A program made the translations under genes and the position numbers. A DNA stretch of 64,000 bases from Paenibacillus_E sp040812395 (GTDB lineage Bacteria; Bacillota; Bacilli; Paenibacillales; NBRC-103111), in the NCBI RefSeq assembly GCF_040812395.1, contig NZ_JBFNXH010000012.1, positions 62,001 through 126,000 on the forward strand. Reading direction: 5' to 3'. Below the pieces are notes generated by a model that was not told the DNA's origin, ran no database searches, and saw nothing but the letters and a program-made list of their open reading frames with translations. Below, one piece after another: positions 9,365-17,390 of the stretch; the first letter of the stretch is position 1; each line of letters opens with the position of its first letter.

Positions 9365-10258
9365 TTATGGGCGGGATGAAGCATGAACTTTAGATACTGA
9401 CTGTGATTTCAAAAGATCTAATAGGGAGATAACTATGGTGGCTACCGAGATGAGCAGCATCGCTCCCGCAAGGATCGGCAGTATGCTCATCTCGAAAACG
9501 GTGCGTCCGAGAACCGTTTGCCATCCAATCAAAACAATGGCAATCATCCAAGCGATGCCCCCTGCATGGACCCGTCTCCGGGCACGAATGGCTTCGACAG
9601 AGGCCCGCTCCAGCAGCCATCCGAGCAAGGGCAGCGCCTGCAGCGCATGGAACCCGAGCCCGTGAAAGACGATAATATTACCGCCTACTCCCGTATAGCG
9701 GGAACTAATCGCAATCATCCACAGTCCCGCGGCGAAAGCAAGCATGGTTGACAGAAACGCATAGCGGATGCCGAGTACCAGGTGCGGACGTTCATTCATC
9801 GGTTTTTTTCGAAAAAAAGGAATCGCAAGCAGAACAGTCACGATGACAATCAAAAGTGAATCCACCCCAAAGCTTATGCCCACGATCGTATCCAGGGAGG
9901 TGCCTGCGTGTGGAAACCGGGGATTAATGCCGCGGAATTGCTGCAAGGTTTCGACCCCATAAGCGAATAGGGTAGCGGGTATGAAAAACCAGCGAATTCT
10001 CGTTCTTTTGCGGGAACTTAACCCCGAAACCGGCAAAAGCGTGGCTAAGGACAAAATGAATATCGCGATGGCTGCATCAAACGAAAACGCCCGTTCTACG
10101 TTGCCTTCCGGAGAAATAATCGCCCCAAACATGGCGATGTAGATGGCGATTCCGGCTGCTAGCGCAAAACCGATCAAGCTAATGATAACCAGCAATCTTT
10201 CTCCTTCAAATAATTTCAGTTTCGGCACTTCAGCCGCGATGTAGTTCGTATCTTTCAT
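9365..10258 (-). CDS. Multi-pass membrane protein of unknown function
   Basis: A 297-residue protein with about eight predicted helices and short loops. I recognise no family. Charged motifs such as YGVETLQQFRGINPRFPHAG and HGLGFHALQALPLLGWLLER contain histidines within or next to helices, which could bind a cofactor or metal, but this is only an impression. A 22-bp palindrome 52 nt upstream is identical to the one before the neighbouring tetR gene, so the gene is very likely repressed by that regulator. The ABA4-like gene follows in the same transcript. Confidence 0.75.
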   Translation of the reverse strand: MKDTNYIAAEVPKLKLFEGERLLVIISLIGFALAAGIAIYIAMFGAIISPEGNVERAFSFDAAIAIFILSLATLLPVSGLSSRKRTRIRWFFIPATLFAYGVETLQQFRGINPRFPHAGTSLDTIVGISFGVDSLLIVIVTVLLAIPFFRKKPMNERPHLVLGIRYAFLSTMLAFAAGLWMIAISSRYTGVGGNIIVFHGLGFHALQALPLLGWLLERASVEAIRARRRVHAGGIAWMIAIVLIGWQTVLGRTVFEMSILPILAGAMLLISVATIVISLLDLLKSQSVSKVHASSRP

Positions 10259-10309
10259 AAACGATCATTCCCTCCCGAAAAGTTATTCCCATATTTTCCT
10301 TATGGGACA

Positions 10310-10331
10310 ATTTATTTATTGATAAATAAAT
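10310..10331. promoter_or_regulatory. TetR operator copy 1 (upstream of membrane gene pair)
   Basis: A perfect palindrome with arms ATTTATTTAT and ATAAATAAAT around a TG centre. An identical 22-bp sequence lies at 10918-10939 before the tetR gene. Position 52-74 nt before the membrane gene start fits repressor control. Confidence 0.85.
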
Positions 10332-10389
10332 ACTAGAGCAATAAAAATGGCAGTTCTCGTAACTGCCTTTTGACTGATCGGGACTTCTG

Positions 10390-10902
10390 TCATTTTTTAA
10401 AACAAAGTAATTCAGGTAGATCCAATGCTTCTGATACCGTAATCAGTAAGCCCATGCCCATAAATTGGCTTGCGGCCTCTTCTGCGTCATCAATTCCAGC
10501 TTTTTGGAATTTCTCAACGATGGACTTATAAATAACACGGAAATTCTCACTGACGTGCTCCCGGATTACCGGCTCGGAAATCGCATGAGCCTGCATGACC
10601 ATGGTGATCTCAGCTCTATGCACTTGCATGATGTGCATGAACGCGTTCCCCATTGTAACCAATAATTGATCGGCGGGTGCTTCAATCTCAGAGAAAGTTT
10701 CATAAATTCGGGCAACAGCCCGGTCAATGACCGCATTGAAAAGCTCTTCCTTGTTCTTAAAAAAATGAAACACATAGGGCTGCGTAACGCCTGCTGCTTT
10801 AGCCACAAGCGCTGTTGTCGCCTTGTAATATCCCAGTTCCGCGAATATCCCTACGGCTTTTTCCATGATTTGTTCTTTCCGATCTTCGCGGACAACCACC
10901 AT
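10390..10902 (-). CDS. TetR family transcriptional regulator
   Basis: A 170-residue repressor. The N-terminal TetR helix-turn-helix is AVGIFAELGYYKATTALVAK followed by AAGVTQPYVFHFFKNKEELF. The C-terminal ligand domain (60-170) is divergent, so no ligand can be named. The start is ATG 10902 or the adjacent GTG 10899, since GGGGGATT lies very close to the ATG. Identical palindromes sit upstream of this gene and of the next operon, which implies autoregulation and control of the two membrane genes. Confidence 0.92.
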   Translation of the reverse strand: MVVVREDRKEQIMEKAVGIFAELGYYKATTALVAKAAGVTQPYVFHFFKNKEELFNAVIDRAVARIYETFSEIEAPADQLLVTMGNAFMHIMQVHRAEITMVMQAHAISEPVIREHVSENFRVIYKSIVEKFQKAGIDDAEEAASQFMGMGLLITVSEALDLPELLCFKK

Positions 10903-10917
10903 AATCCCCCTTCACAT

Positions 10918-10939
10918 ATTTATTTATTGATAAATAAAT
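10918..10939. promoter_or_regulatory. TetR operator copy 2 (autoregulatory)
   Basis: Same 22-bp palindrome as at 10310-10331, here 16 nt upstream of the tetR start codon. Confidence 0.85.
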
Positions 10940-10996
10940 CATAATAGATGAAATACAAGAAGTCAAGCGCTTTAACCCTACACGAGAAAAATAATG

Positions 10997-11047
10997 GAAA
11001 AGGAAGCAGCTCGCCTCATCCGAAGGTTTAACGAGTTGCTTCCTTTA
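10997..11047 (-). terminator. Terminator of the nucleoside uptake operon
   Basis: Arms GGAAGCAGCTCG and CGAGTTGCTTCC form a stem with one G-T pair. On the minus strand the stem is followed by TTCC TTTTCC and then ATTTTTC. It lies directly after the phosphorylase stop. Confidence 0.65.
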
Positions 11048-11054
11048 ATCCCCT

Positions 11055-11783
11055 CTATTTGCTTGCATCCAGCTTCACAATTGCCCGGATCGCCGCTTGA
11101 ATTTCCCTCTCAACGGCATTGGCTACAACATCCGTATGCGGATTATACACTTCCGCGAGATCCGCGTCGGCATAGCCATCCAGCGCAACAATCGCCCCTG
11201 CACGAACGCCCCGCAAGGAAGCTATGACATAAAGCGCGGCGATTTCCATCTCAACGGCTAGCGCTCCAGCTTGTTTGTATTTGCGGTGCGGGAATTCCTC
11301 AACACCTTGGAAGAAAGCATCCAATGTGACTGTAATCCCTTTCCGAACCAAGCTGCCAGTCTCGCAGGCAGTTTCGTACAAAGCACTGGTTACATCCATA
11401 TCGGCAACAGCCGGGAAGCCGTGCGGAACCAGCTGCCGAGTCAAGCCATCCTCCCGAACAGCAGCCGTACTAACGACCAAGCTGCCTGGAGGCACATCAG
11501 CCGAATAGGAGCCGGCAGTGCCGACGCGAATCAGCGTTTTCACGCCGCCTTTAATCAGCTCCTCAAAGCATACGGCCGCTCCCGGCGATCCTACGCCATG
11601 GCTAACGACAGTAATCGGGACGCCCTGCGATTCACCGACGAAGGTCCGGTATTCACGGCTGAATGCAAGCTCCCTGGCATGGTCCAGGCTCTGAGCGATG
11701 GTTTCCGCGCGGAACGGATCGCCGCAAACGATCGCATACGGGGTGAGTTCCTCCGAATTCACTTGTAAAATTGGCAGTCGCAT
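11055..11783 (-). CDS. Nucleoside phosphorylase (uridine/purine nucleoside phosphorylase family)
   Basis: Cytoplasmic phosphorolysis of ribonucleosides to free base and ribose-1-phosphate. The protein has 242 residues, with phosphate-site motif CGDPFRAE, VGTAGS (IRVGTAGSYSADV) and nucleoside-site AVEMEIAALYVIA, all typical of the PNP_UDP_1 (NP-I) family. Start ATG 11783 lies one base after the preceding stop, behind AAGGAG. Last gene of an operon encoding a Bmp-type nucleoside importer, so it probably processes the imported nucleoside. Purine versus uridine specificity cannot be decided from the sequence alone. Confidence 0.9.
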   Translation of the reverse strand: MRLPILQVNSEELTPYAIVCGDPFRAETIAQSLDHARELAFSREYRTFVGESQGVPITVVSHGVGSPGAAVCFEELIKGGVKTLIRVGTAGSYSADVPPGSLVVSTAAVREDGLTRQLVPHGFPAVADMDVTSALYETACETGSLVRKGITVTLDAFFQGVEEFPHRKYKQAGALAVEMEIAALYVIASLRGVRAGAIVALDGYADADLAEVYNPHTDVVANAVEREIQAAIRAIVKLDASK

Positions 11784-11784
11784 A

Positions 11785-12462
11785 TCAATCAAACTCCTTC
11801 CTTACCCATTCGTCTTCCGGAATCGGGATCGCTTCCCCGGAGAAACGCTCCTCCTTGAACGGGTCTGCGACATTATGGAAGCCATTCTGCTCCCAAAATC
11901 CCTCCCGGTCTTCCTTCATAAACTCAATGCCCCGAATCCATTTGGCGCTTTTCCAGAAATACAGATGCGGAACGACGAATCGAAGCGGCCAACCATGCTT
12001 CAGCGTTAGCGGCTGTCCATCGTATTTGACCGCTAATAGGATGTTGTCTCCCATCAGATCTGCGAGCGGGACATTCGTTTCATAATCTTCGTCGGCATGC
12101 AGCATGACATAGTTCCCTTGGGGCTTAATATCCATCATTTGAAGAAAATCGCGGAACCGTATCCCTTCCCATACCGTATCCAGCTTGGTCCAGCGGGTTA
12201 CGCAGTGAATATCGCAGACAACCTGCGTTTGCGGCAGCGCAAGCAGCTCTTCATAGCGAAACGTTTTCTCTTCCGCCACTTCGCCAAATACGCGCAGAGA
12301 CCACGTATTCATATCGTAGCTCGGCACTTCGCCTTCGTGCAGAATCGGAAATCGATCCGTTACAGTCTGCCCAGGCGGAACGCGGTCTGCCAGCTCAGGG
12401 GCAACGGAAACAGTGGGAATTTTCATCCGCTTGAGGCGCTCCGCTTTGCTATCATTTTTCAT
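11785..12462 (-). CDS. Sulfite-oxidase-type molybdopterin-dependent oxidoreductase (YuiH-like)
   Basis: Soluble oxidoreductase of 225 residues with the Oxidored_molyb fold. The molybdenum-ligand Cys is in VVCDIHCVTRWTKLDTVWEG, followed by HADEDYETNVPLADL and LKHGWPLRFVVPHLYFWKSA. ATG 12462 is chosen because GAAGG lies 7 nt upstream. No Tat signal is visible, so it appears cytoplasmic. It is placed 36 nt after the last permease gene and 1 nt before the nucleoside phosphorylase, which is an unusual context. The substrate is unknown. Confidence 0.85.
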   Translation of the reverse strand: MKNDSKAERLKRMKIPTVSVAPELADRVPPGQTVTDRFPILHEGEVPSYDMNTWSLRVFGEVAEEKTFRYEELLALPQTQVVCDIHCVTRWTKLDTVWEGIRFRDFLQMMDIKPQGNYVMLHADEDYETNVPLADLMGDNILLAVKYDGQPLTLKHGWPLRFVVPHLYFWKSAKWIRGIEFMKEDREGFWEQNGFHNVADPFKEERFSGEAIPIPEDEWVRKEFD

Positions 12463-12498
12463 ATTGGAACCTTCTTTCGTATGAGTAACCAAAGATGT

Positions 12499-13422
12499 CT
12501 ACCGCGAGCTGCCGTTGGCTTTTTGAGCATCTGCCAAATAGCTGCTTTTTCTAAAGAAAAGCATAGCGAGCAGTGTTACGAGATAAGGAAGCATTTGTGT
12601 AAAATGAGTTGGCAGCGAAAAGCCCTGCAGCCTGATGCTGAGTGCATCCATGAGTCCGAACAACAGGCTCGAGGCCATGACGCCAAGTGGGTTCGCTTGA
12701 CCGAGCATGGTCGCGACCAGCGCGATGAATCCTCTGCCCGCGGTCATCCCTTCTGTAAACATCGTCACCTGGCCGAGCGACAGCTGAGCGCCGGCCAGTC
12801 CGCACAGCACCCCGCATAGGAGCACGGCTACATATTGCATGATGTTTACTTGAATGCCGATGCTTTTCGCCGCAACCGGATTCTCGCCAACAGCCAGCAA
12901 GCGGAAGCCTGGCACCGACTTGAACAAGAAGTATTGCAGACCGATCACAAGGACGAAAGCGAGATAAACGAGCGGAGAATGCCCGGAGATGATGCCTCCT
13001 ACAAAGGGAATATCCTCTATGAACGGAATGTTCCATTTCGGGAGGCCAATCATATTTTTATCGTAAAATGCGCCTTTTACATGGAAAATCGCTTTTAGGC
13101 AGAAGGCCGTCAAGCCTAGTGCCAGAAAATTAAAGGAGATCCCGACAACGATGACATTCGCCTGCAAATGAATGCTAATATAGGCGAATATGAGTGAAAA
13201 CAGCATCGTGACCGCAACAGCAATGAGAACAGCCAGGAAGACATTGCCTGTATAATGGTTCCCGACGATGGCGGAGAACGCGCCGACGAGCACGAAGCCT
13301 TCCAAACCGACATTAAACAGCCCGACTCTCGAACATATAGCTCCGCCTAAGGCTGCAAGCAGAATGGGAGCAACCATCCGAAACATGGAATTGAATAAGG
13401 AAACATCAAGAAGATGCTGCAT
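12499..13422 (-). CDS. Nucleoside ABC transporter permease (NupQ-like)
   Basis: Integral membrane subunit of 307 residues of the BPD_transp_2 family. It is hydrophobic throughout, with GLFNVGLEGFVLVGAFSAIV near the N-terminus and a conserved GRGFIALVATMLG near 235. ATG 13422 has GGAGG 8 nt upstream and overlaps the preceding permease gene by 17 nt, implying translational coupling. It forms the channel with the other permease for the Bmp-type importer. Confidence 0.9.
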   Translation of the reverse strand: MQHLLDVSLFNSMFRMVAPILLAALGGAICSRVGLFNVGLEGFVLVGAFSAIVGNHYTGNVFLAVLIAVAVTMLFSLIFAYISIHLQANVIVVGISFNFLALGLTAFCLKAIFHVKGAFYDKNMIGLPKWNIPFIEDIPFVGGIISGHSPLVYLAFVLVIGLQYFLFKSVPGFRLLAVGENPVAAKSIGIQVNIMQYVAVLLCGVLCGLAGAQLSLGQVTMFTEGMTAGRGFIALVATMLGQANPLGVMASSLLFGLMDALSIRLQGFSLPTHFTQMLPYLVTLLAMLFFRKSSYLADAQKANGSSR

Positions 13423-14473
13423 CGCTTTTCCCTCCTTTTCTCCGCTTCCAGATGGTATAGCTGAACTTCGCGGTGACGAACAGGATCAGCAGCGACTGAA
13501 TCACACTCGAAATTTCCAGCGGAATGCTCGTGTTGCGCTCAACCCCCATACCGCCTGTCTGCAAAGCCGCCAGGAGTACCGCGGCCACCGCAGTGCCCAG
13601 CGGATGGGCGCCCGAGAGCAGTGTCGCCATAATGCCCGACCAGGCATAGCCTGGGTTCGTCACCATGCCGTCGGTATACCGATACTGCATGCCCAGCACT
13701 TCGACAGCTCCGGCTAGTCCCGCAAACCCGCCGCTGGCAAACATGCTCGCCAGCATCACTTTCCCTCTGTTTACGCCGCCATAGGCAGCGAACAGCGGAT
13801 TATAACCGAGCATCCGGATTTCATAACCGGAAACGGTGTATTTAATAAACAGAAATAAGAGCACAGCCAGAACAATCGCAATAAGAAAGCCCGCATGGAT
13901 GCTCATGCCTTGGAATAGCTTCGGCAGCCATACGCTTTTGTCCACCATCATGGTCTGTGCGAGCGCCGCGGAGCCTGTTTTATCTTTCAGCGGATATGCG
14001 ACCAGATAGCCGGCAAATAAAGCAGCGATATAGTTGAGCAGCAGCGTTGTGATGATGAGGTTCATTTTGAACTTGGCATCCAAATAACCGGCAAAAGCCG
14101 ACCAGACGCCGCCTGCCGCAATGCCTCCAAGTATCGCCGCTAGCGATTTAAGCGCTGGAGGGCCGGGCAAATATAGGGCAATCAACGCAGCGGATAAAGC
14201 GCCCAGAATCATTTGTCCTTCCGAACCCATATTGAAAAACCCGGCCCTAAACGCAATAGACACGCCTAATCCAACCAAAATGAGCGGCGTCGCCCGGGTC
14301 AATGTGTTTGTGAAGAAGTAAAAATTGCCAAAGGCCCCTTTCCACATTTGCGCATAGGTGTCCGTAATCGATCCGCCAATCCATGCAATCGCAATAGCGC
14401 CGCCGATTAACCCGATGCAAATCGCAATGAGCGGCTGCAGCCAAGCGCTTAGATTCGCTTTCCAGTTAAGCAT
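13406..14473 (-). CDS. Nucleoside ABC transporter permease (NupP-like)
   Basis: Membrane permease of 355 residues of the same BPD_transp_2 family. It contains FRAGFFNMGSEGQMILGALSA and a C-terminal GYAWSGIMATLLSGAHPLGT. ATG 14473 is chosen because GGGAGG lies 8 nt upstream; it overlaps the ATPase gene by 8 nt. Longer in-frame starts lie within the ATPase gene and lack ribosome sites. Partner of the next permease and of the duplicated ATPase. Confidence 0.9.
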   Translation of the reverse strand: MLNWKANLSAWLQPLIAICIGLIGGAIAIAWIGGSITDTYAQMWKGAFGNFYFFTNTLTRATPLILVGLGVSIAFRAGFFNMGSEGQMILGALSAALIALYLPGPPALKSLAAILGGIAAGGVWSAFAGYLDAKFKMNLIITTLLLNYIAALFAGYLVAYPLKDKTGSAALAQTMMVDKSVWLPKLFQGMSIHAGFLIAIVLAVLLFLFIKYTVSGYEIRMLGYNPLFAAYGGVNRGKVMLASMFASGGFAGLAGAVEVLGMQYRYTDGMVTNPGYAWSGIMATLLSGAHPLGTAVAAVLLAALQTGGMGVERNTSIPLEISSVIQSLLILFVTAKFSYTIWKRRKGGKSDAASS

Positions 14474-15965
14474 GAGCATCGCCTCCCGCCATCCATAGAC
14501 TGATTTGTTCTTCAGTCGCATCCTGCGCAGATAATTCTCCGGCAATTCGACCTTCATACATGACAAGAATGCGATCCGAGAGCTTAAGAATCTCGGTTAA
14601 CTCCGAAGAAACTAAAAGAATAGCTCCCTGTGCATCGCGTTTCTTCAAAATTTCATCATGAATCAGTTCCATAGCGCCAATATCCACCCCTCGGGTCGGC
14701 TCTGCTGCGATAAGAAGCGGCTGATTCTGCGCAATTTCCCTGGCGACAATAAGCTTCTGAAGATTACCGCCAGAAAGAAATTTCACTTTAGATTCCTGCG
14801 AGCCCGCTTTGATCTGGAATTGCCGAATGAAACCTCCGACCAGCGTCCGAAGTGATTGCCCTTTGAGAACGCCGCCACGACGATAGAATCGGTGATGTCC
14901 CATCGTCCCGTTCTCGAGCACGGTGCCTTCTTTCGCAGCTCCCCATTGATAACGATCCTCAGGGATATGAGAGAGACCGCTATCACGAATTTCGCGAACG
15001 GAGCGGCCTGTTACATCTTTACCCAATAACCTAATTTGTCCGCCATCAATAGTTTGTAATCCCGTAATGCTTTGAATGAGTTCGGACTGTCCATTTCCTG
15101 AAATGCCAGCAATGCCGACGATTTCGCCCGCCCTTACTTGAAGGCTGACACGATCCAGCACCGGTTTACCTTTCTCGCCTTGCATGGAGACCTCTTTCAC
15201 CTCGAGAACAGTTTCGCCGAGCTTCACCTGATTGCGAGTTGCGTTCGCCAGCTCTCTGCCGACCATAAGCTTTGACAAATGTTCCACGTTCGTCGCCCCG
15301 GCATCGAGTGTTCCGGTCACTTTGCCGTCGCGAAGTACAGTTACCCGATCGGCCACTTCCATCACTTCGTGCAATTTGTGCGTGATGATAATGAAGCTTT
15401 TGCCTTGGCTCGCCAGGCTTTTCATGATCACGAGCAGCTCTTTGGCCTCCAAAGGAGTCAGGACGCCTGTCGGCTCATCGAGAATAATGATGTCCGCGCC
15501 TTGATACAGCACCTTCAAAATCTCCACTCGCTGCTGCAAGCCCAGCGGACAATCCGCTACCTTCTTATGCGGATCGATAGGCAGACGATACTTGGCGCAC
15601 AAGGATTCGACTTGCCGCACAGCCTTCTTGCGATCAAACTTCACGCCAGACTTCGGTTCGTTGCCGATGACGATATTTTCAGCGACGGTGAACGATGGAA
15701 ACAACATGAAATGCTGATGCACCATGCCAATTCCACTCCGAATCGCATCCGTCGGATTTGCAAAATGAGCCTCTTTGCCTAGCAAATGAATGCTGCCCGC
15801 TGTTGGCTGTTCCATCCCGTAGAGGATCCGCATCAGCGTCGTTTTCCCTGCCCCATTCTCGCCAACCAACGCATGAATCTCGCCTTCGCGCAGAGAAAAA
15901 TCCACACTGGCATTGGCCGTTAAGCTTCCATAACTTTTTGTAATTCCGTTCATTTGAAGCAGCAT
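14466..15965 (-). CDS. Nucleoside ABC transporter ATP-binding protein (NupO-like, two ATPase domains)
   Basis: Ribose/nucleoside-type ATPase of 499 residues with two nucleotide-binding domains. The first has Walker A GENGAGKTTLMRIL and Walker B IIILDEPTGVLTP. The second has a degenerate P-loop GISGNGQSELI, signature LSGGNLQKL and AAEPTRGVDIGA. This asymmetric arrangement is normal for the family. It is the second gene of the operon after the Bmp lipoprotein. It powers the two permeases encoded next. Confidence 0.93.
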   Translation of the reverse strand: MLLQMNGITKSYGSLTANASVDFSLREGEIHALVGENGAGKTTLMRILYGMEQPTAGSIHLLGKEAHFANPTDAIRSGIGMVHQHFMLFPSFTVAENIVIGNEPKSGVKFDRKKAVRQVESLCAKYRLPIDPHKKVADCPLGLQQRVEILKVLYQGADIIILDEPTGVLTPLEAKELLVIMKSLASQGKSFIIITHKLHEVMEVADRVTVLRDGKVTGTLDAGATNVEHLSKLMVGRELANATRNQVKLGETVLEVKEVSMQGEKGKPVLDRVSLQVRAGEIVGIAGISGNGQSELIQSITGLQTIDGGQIRLLGKDVTGRSVREIRDSGLSHIPEDRYQWGAAKEGTVLENGTMGHHRFYRRGGVLKGQSLRTLVGGFIRQFQIKAGSQESKVKFLSGGNLQKLIVAREIAQNQPLLIAAEPTRGVDIGAMELIHDEILKKRDAQGAILLVSSELTEILKLSDRILVMYEGRIAGELSAQDATEEQISLWMAGGDAHA

Positions 15966-15988
15966 GACCGTTTCGCGCTCCTCTACCT

Positions 15989-16029
15989 AGACATGAGGAA
16001 ACTGCCTACGTCACCGTAAACAGTTTCCG
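15989..16029 (-). other. Intercistronic hairpin between lipoprotein and ATPase genes
   Basis: GGAAACTG and CAGTTTCC arms enclose a 16-nt loop between the two coding regions, without a T tract. Such stems often stabilise the upstream message so that the binding lipoprotein is made in excess. This role is inferred. Confidence 0.5.
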
Positions 16030-16055
16030 GGTTCATTATGCGATTAGCGTGCGTA

Positions 16056-17102
16056 CTATTTCAGCGGATCTTTGACTGTTACTTTACCGGAAACAATATC
16101 GTCTCGGATAGCCTTTACTTTACTCACAACGTCCGGGCCGATAAACGGGCTCAGCGCGGATTTACTTTCTTTGGTAACGAACGTAAGGCCAACGCCGTCT
16201 TCTTTCAAACCATAGTCGACAGCTCCGAATTTGAATGTGCCGTTTACGAAATCTTTAACGGTTTGATAAGCAACCGCGTCTGTTCCTTTCAATTGGGAAA
16301 GCACGATATGCTCAGGATCCGTTACCGTACGGTCAATATCTTGTCCGGATGTATAGAAGCCTTTTTCCTTGGCAGCTTCGAAAACGCCCAGATCGCCAAC
16401 TGCGGACGCTCCGGCAATAAAGTCAGCGCCTTGGGAGAATTGCGTCAAGGCTAGCTCTTTGGCTTTGGCAGGATCCGTAAAGCTTCCTACATAGTTAACG
16501 ATGAATTTGGCATTCGGATTCGTGGCTTTCAAGCCTTCTTGAAACCCGACGGTGTACTTCTTGATCAGCGGGATATCGACTGCAGCGACCATACCGACCA
16601 CATTTTTCTTCGTTGCCAGACCAGCCGCAGCGCCAAGCAGATAAGCAGCCTCGTGCTCACGGAAGACAACGCTTCTTACGTTCGGCAGATCAACGACAGT
16701 ATCGATAATGGCGAAAGATTTCTTCGGATTTTCAGCAGCTACTTTTTTGAGCGCATCTTCCGACTCGAAAGAGCTGGTAATAATGAGATCATAGTTATCC
16801 GCAACGGCTGCGCGCAGATTTTGTTCAATCGCGCTTGCATCCGTGGATTCGATGGTTTTCACGTCAACGCCGAACTCTTTTCCGGCTTTCTTAACGCCTT
16901 CATCCTCTTGTGCGAAGAAAGGGTTAACGCCGATTTTTTCCGGTGTAATCAGAACGATTTTTTTAGCGGATTTCGTTTCCGGCGCTTTCGTAGCCTCAGC
17001 CGCCTTGCTTGGCGCAGGGGTCGTTGTTTCTGTTTTCGTTGCTGTGCCGCACCCCGTTACTAATAAAGTCACAGCGAAAATGGAAAAAAGTGCTTTTTTC
17101 AT
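16056..17102 (-). CDS. BMP family nucleoside-binding lipoprotein (NupN/BmpA-like)
   Basis: Extracellular lipoprotein of 348 residues, with signal peptide and lipobox VTGCGTAT. The mature part has the Bmp fold, including LITPEKIGVNPFFAQEDEGV, FAIIDTVVDLPNVRSVVFRE and GADFIAGASAVGDLG. ATG 17102 is preceded by GGAGAG; a longer frame to 17195 includes the promoter and is rejected. First gene of the operon with two permeases and a double ATPase. The Nup/Bmp family imports purine nucleosides. Confidence 0.92.
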   Translation of the reverse strand: MKKALFSIFAVTLLVTGCGTATKTETTTPAPSKAAEATKAPETKSAKKIVLITPEKIGVNPFFAQEDEGVKKAGKEFGVDVKTIESTDASAIEQNLRAAVADNYDLIITSSFESEDALKKVAAENPKKSFAIIDTVVDLPNVRSVVFREHEAAYLLGAAAGLATKKNVVGMVAAVDIPLIKKYTVGFQEGLKATNPNAKFIVNYVGSFTDPAKAKELALTQFSQGADFIAGASAVGDLGVFEAAKEKGFYTSGQDIDRTVTDPEHIVLSQLKGTDAVAYQTVKDFVNGTFKFGAVDYGLKEDGVGLTFVTKESKSALSPFIGPDVVSKVKAIRDDIVSGKVTVKDPLK

Positions 17103-17160
17103 GATTGGTTTCTCTCCTCTATATGCGATTGTTATGTAGATGATGCCATCTCCTTTTAAT

Positions 17161-17189
17161 ATCCTACTAAATAACTCGGATATAGTCAA
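17161..17189 (-). promoter_or_regulatory. Promoter of the nucleoside uptake operon
   Basis: On the minus strand, -35 TTGACT (17184-17189) and -10 TAGGAT (17161-17166) are separated by 17 bp. They lie about 60 nt before the lipoprotein start. A CGAACAT word about 30 nt upstream recalls part of a PurR box but is only half a site. Confidence 0.7.
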
Positions 17190-17308
17190 AGGCATTTTTT
17201 TCCTATTGCCGTTTATTTATGTTCGACATAAAACGACTAATTTCGATTAAGTTGTATAGTAGACAATTACAAGGCGCATGTCAAGGAACATACGGTGACA
17301 TTCCTGCA

Positions 17309-17337
17309 TTGACACGTTGTGGGATACCTGATATAGT
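17309..17337 (+). promoter_or_regulatory. SigA-type promoter of the secreted SLH-like protein
   Basis: TTGACA (17309-17314), a 17-bp spacer and TATAGT (17332-17337), about 54 nt before the start codon. Confidence 0.75.
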
Positions 17338-17390
17338 GCAATAAATCATACTATTCCTATGTGAATTAAAAAACCGGAGGTGCTCATCTT

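Noticed and set aside
17103..17390. Purine riboswitch or full PurR box before the nucleoside operon
   Set aside because: No purine aptamer consensus was found; only a half-like CGAACAT word is present, too common to claim.
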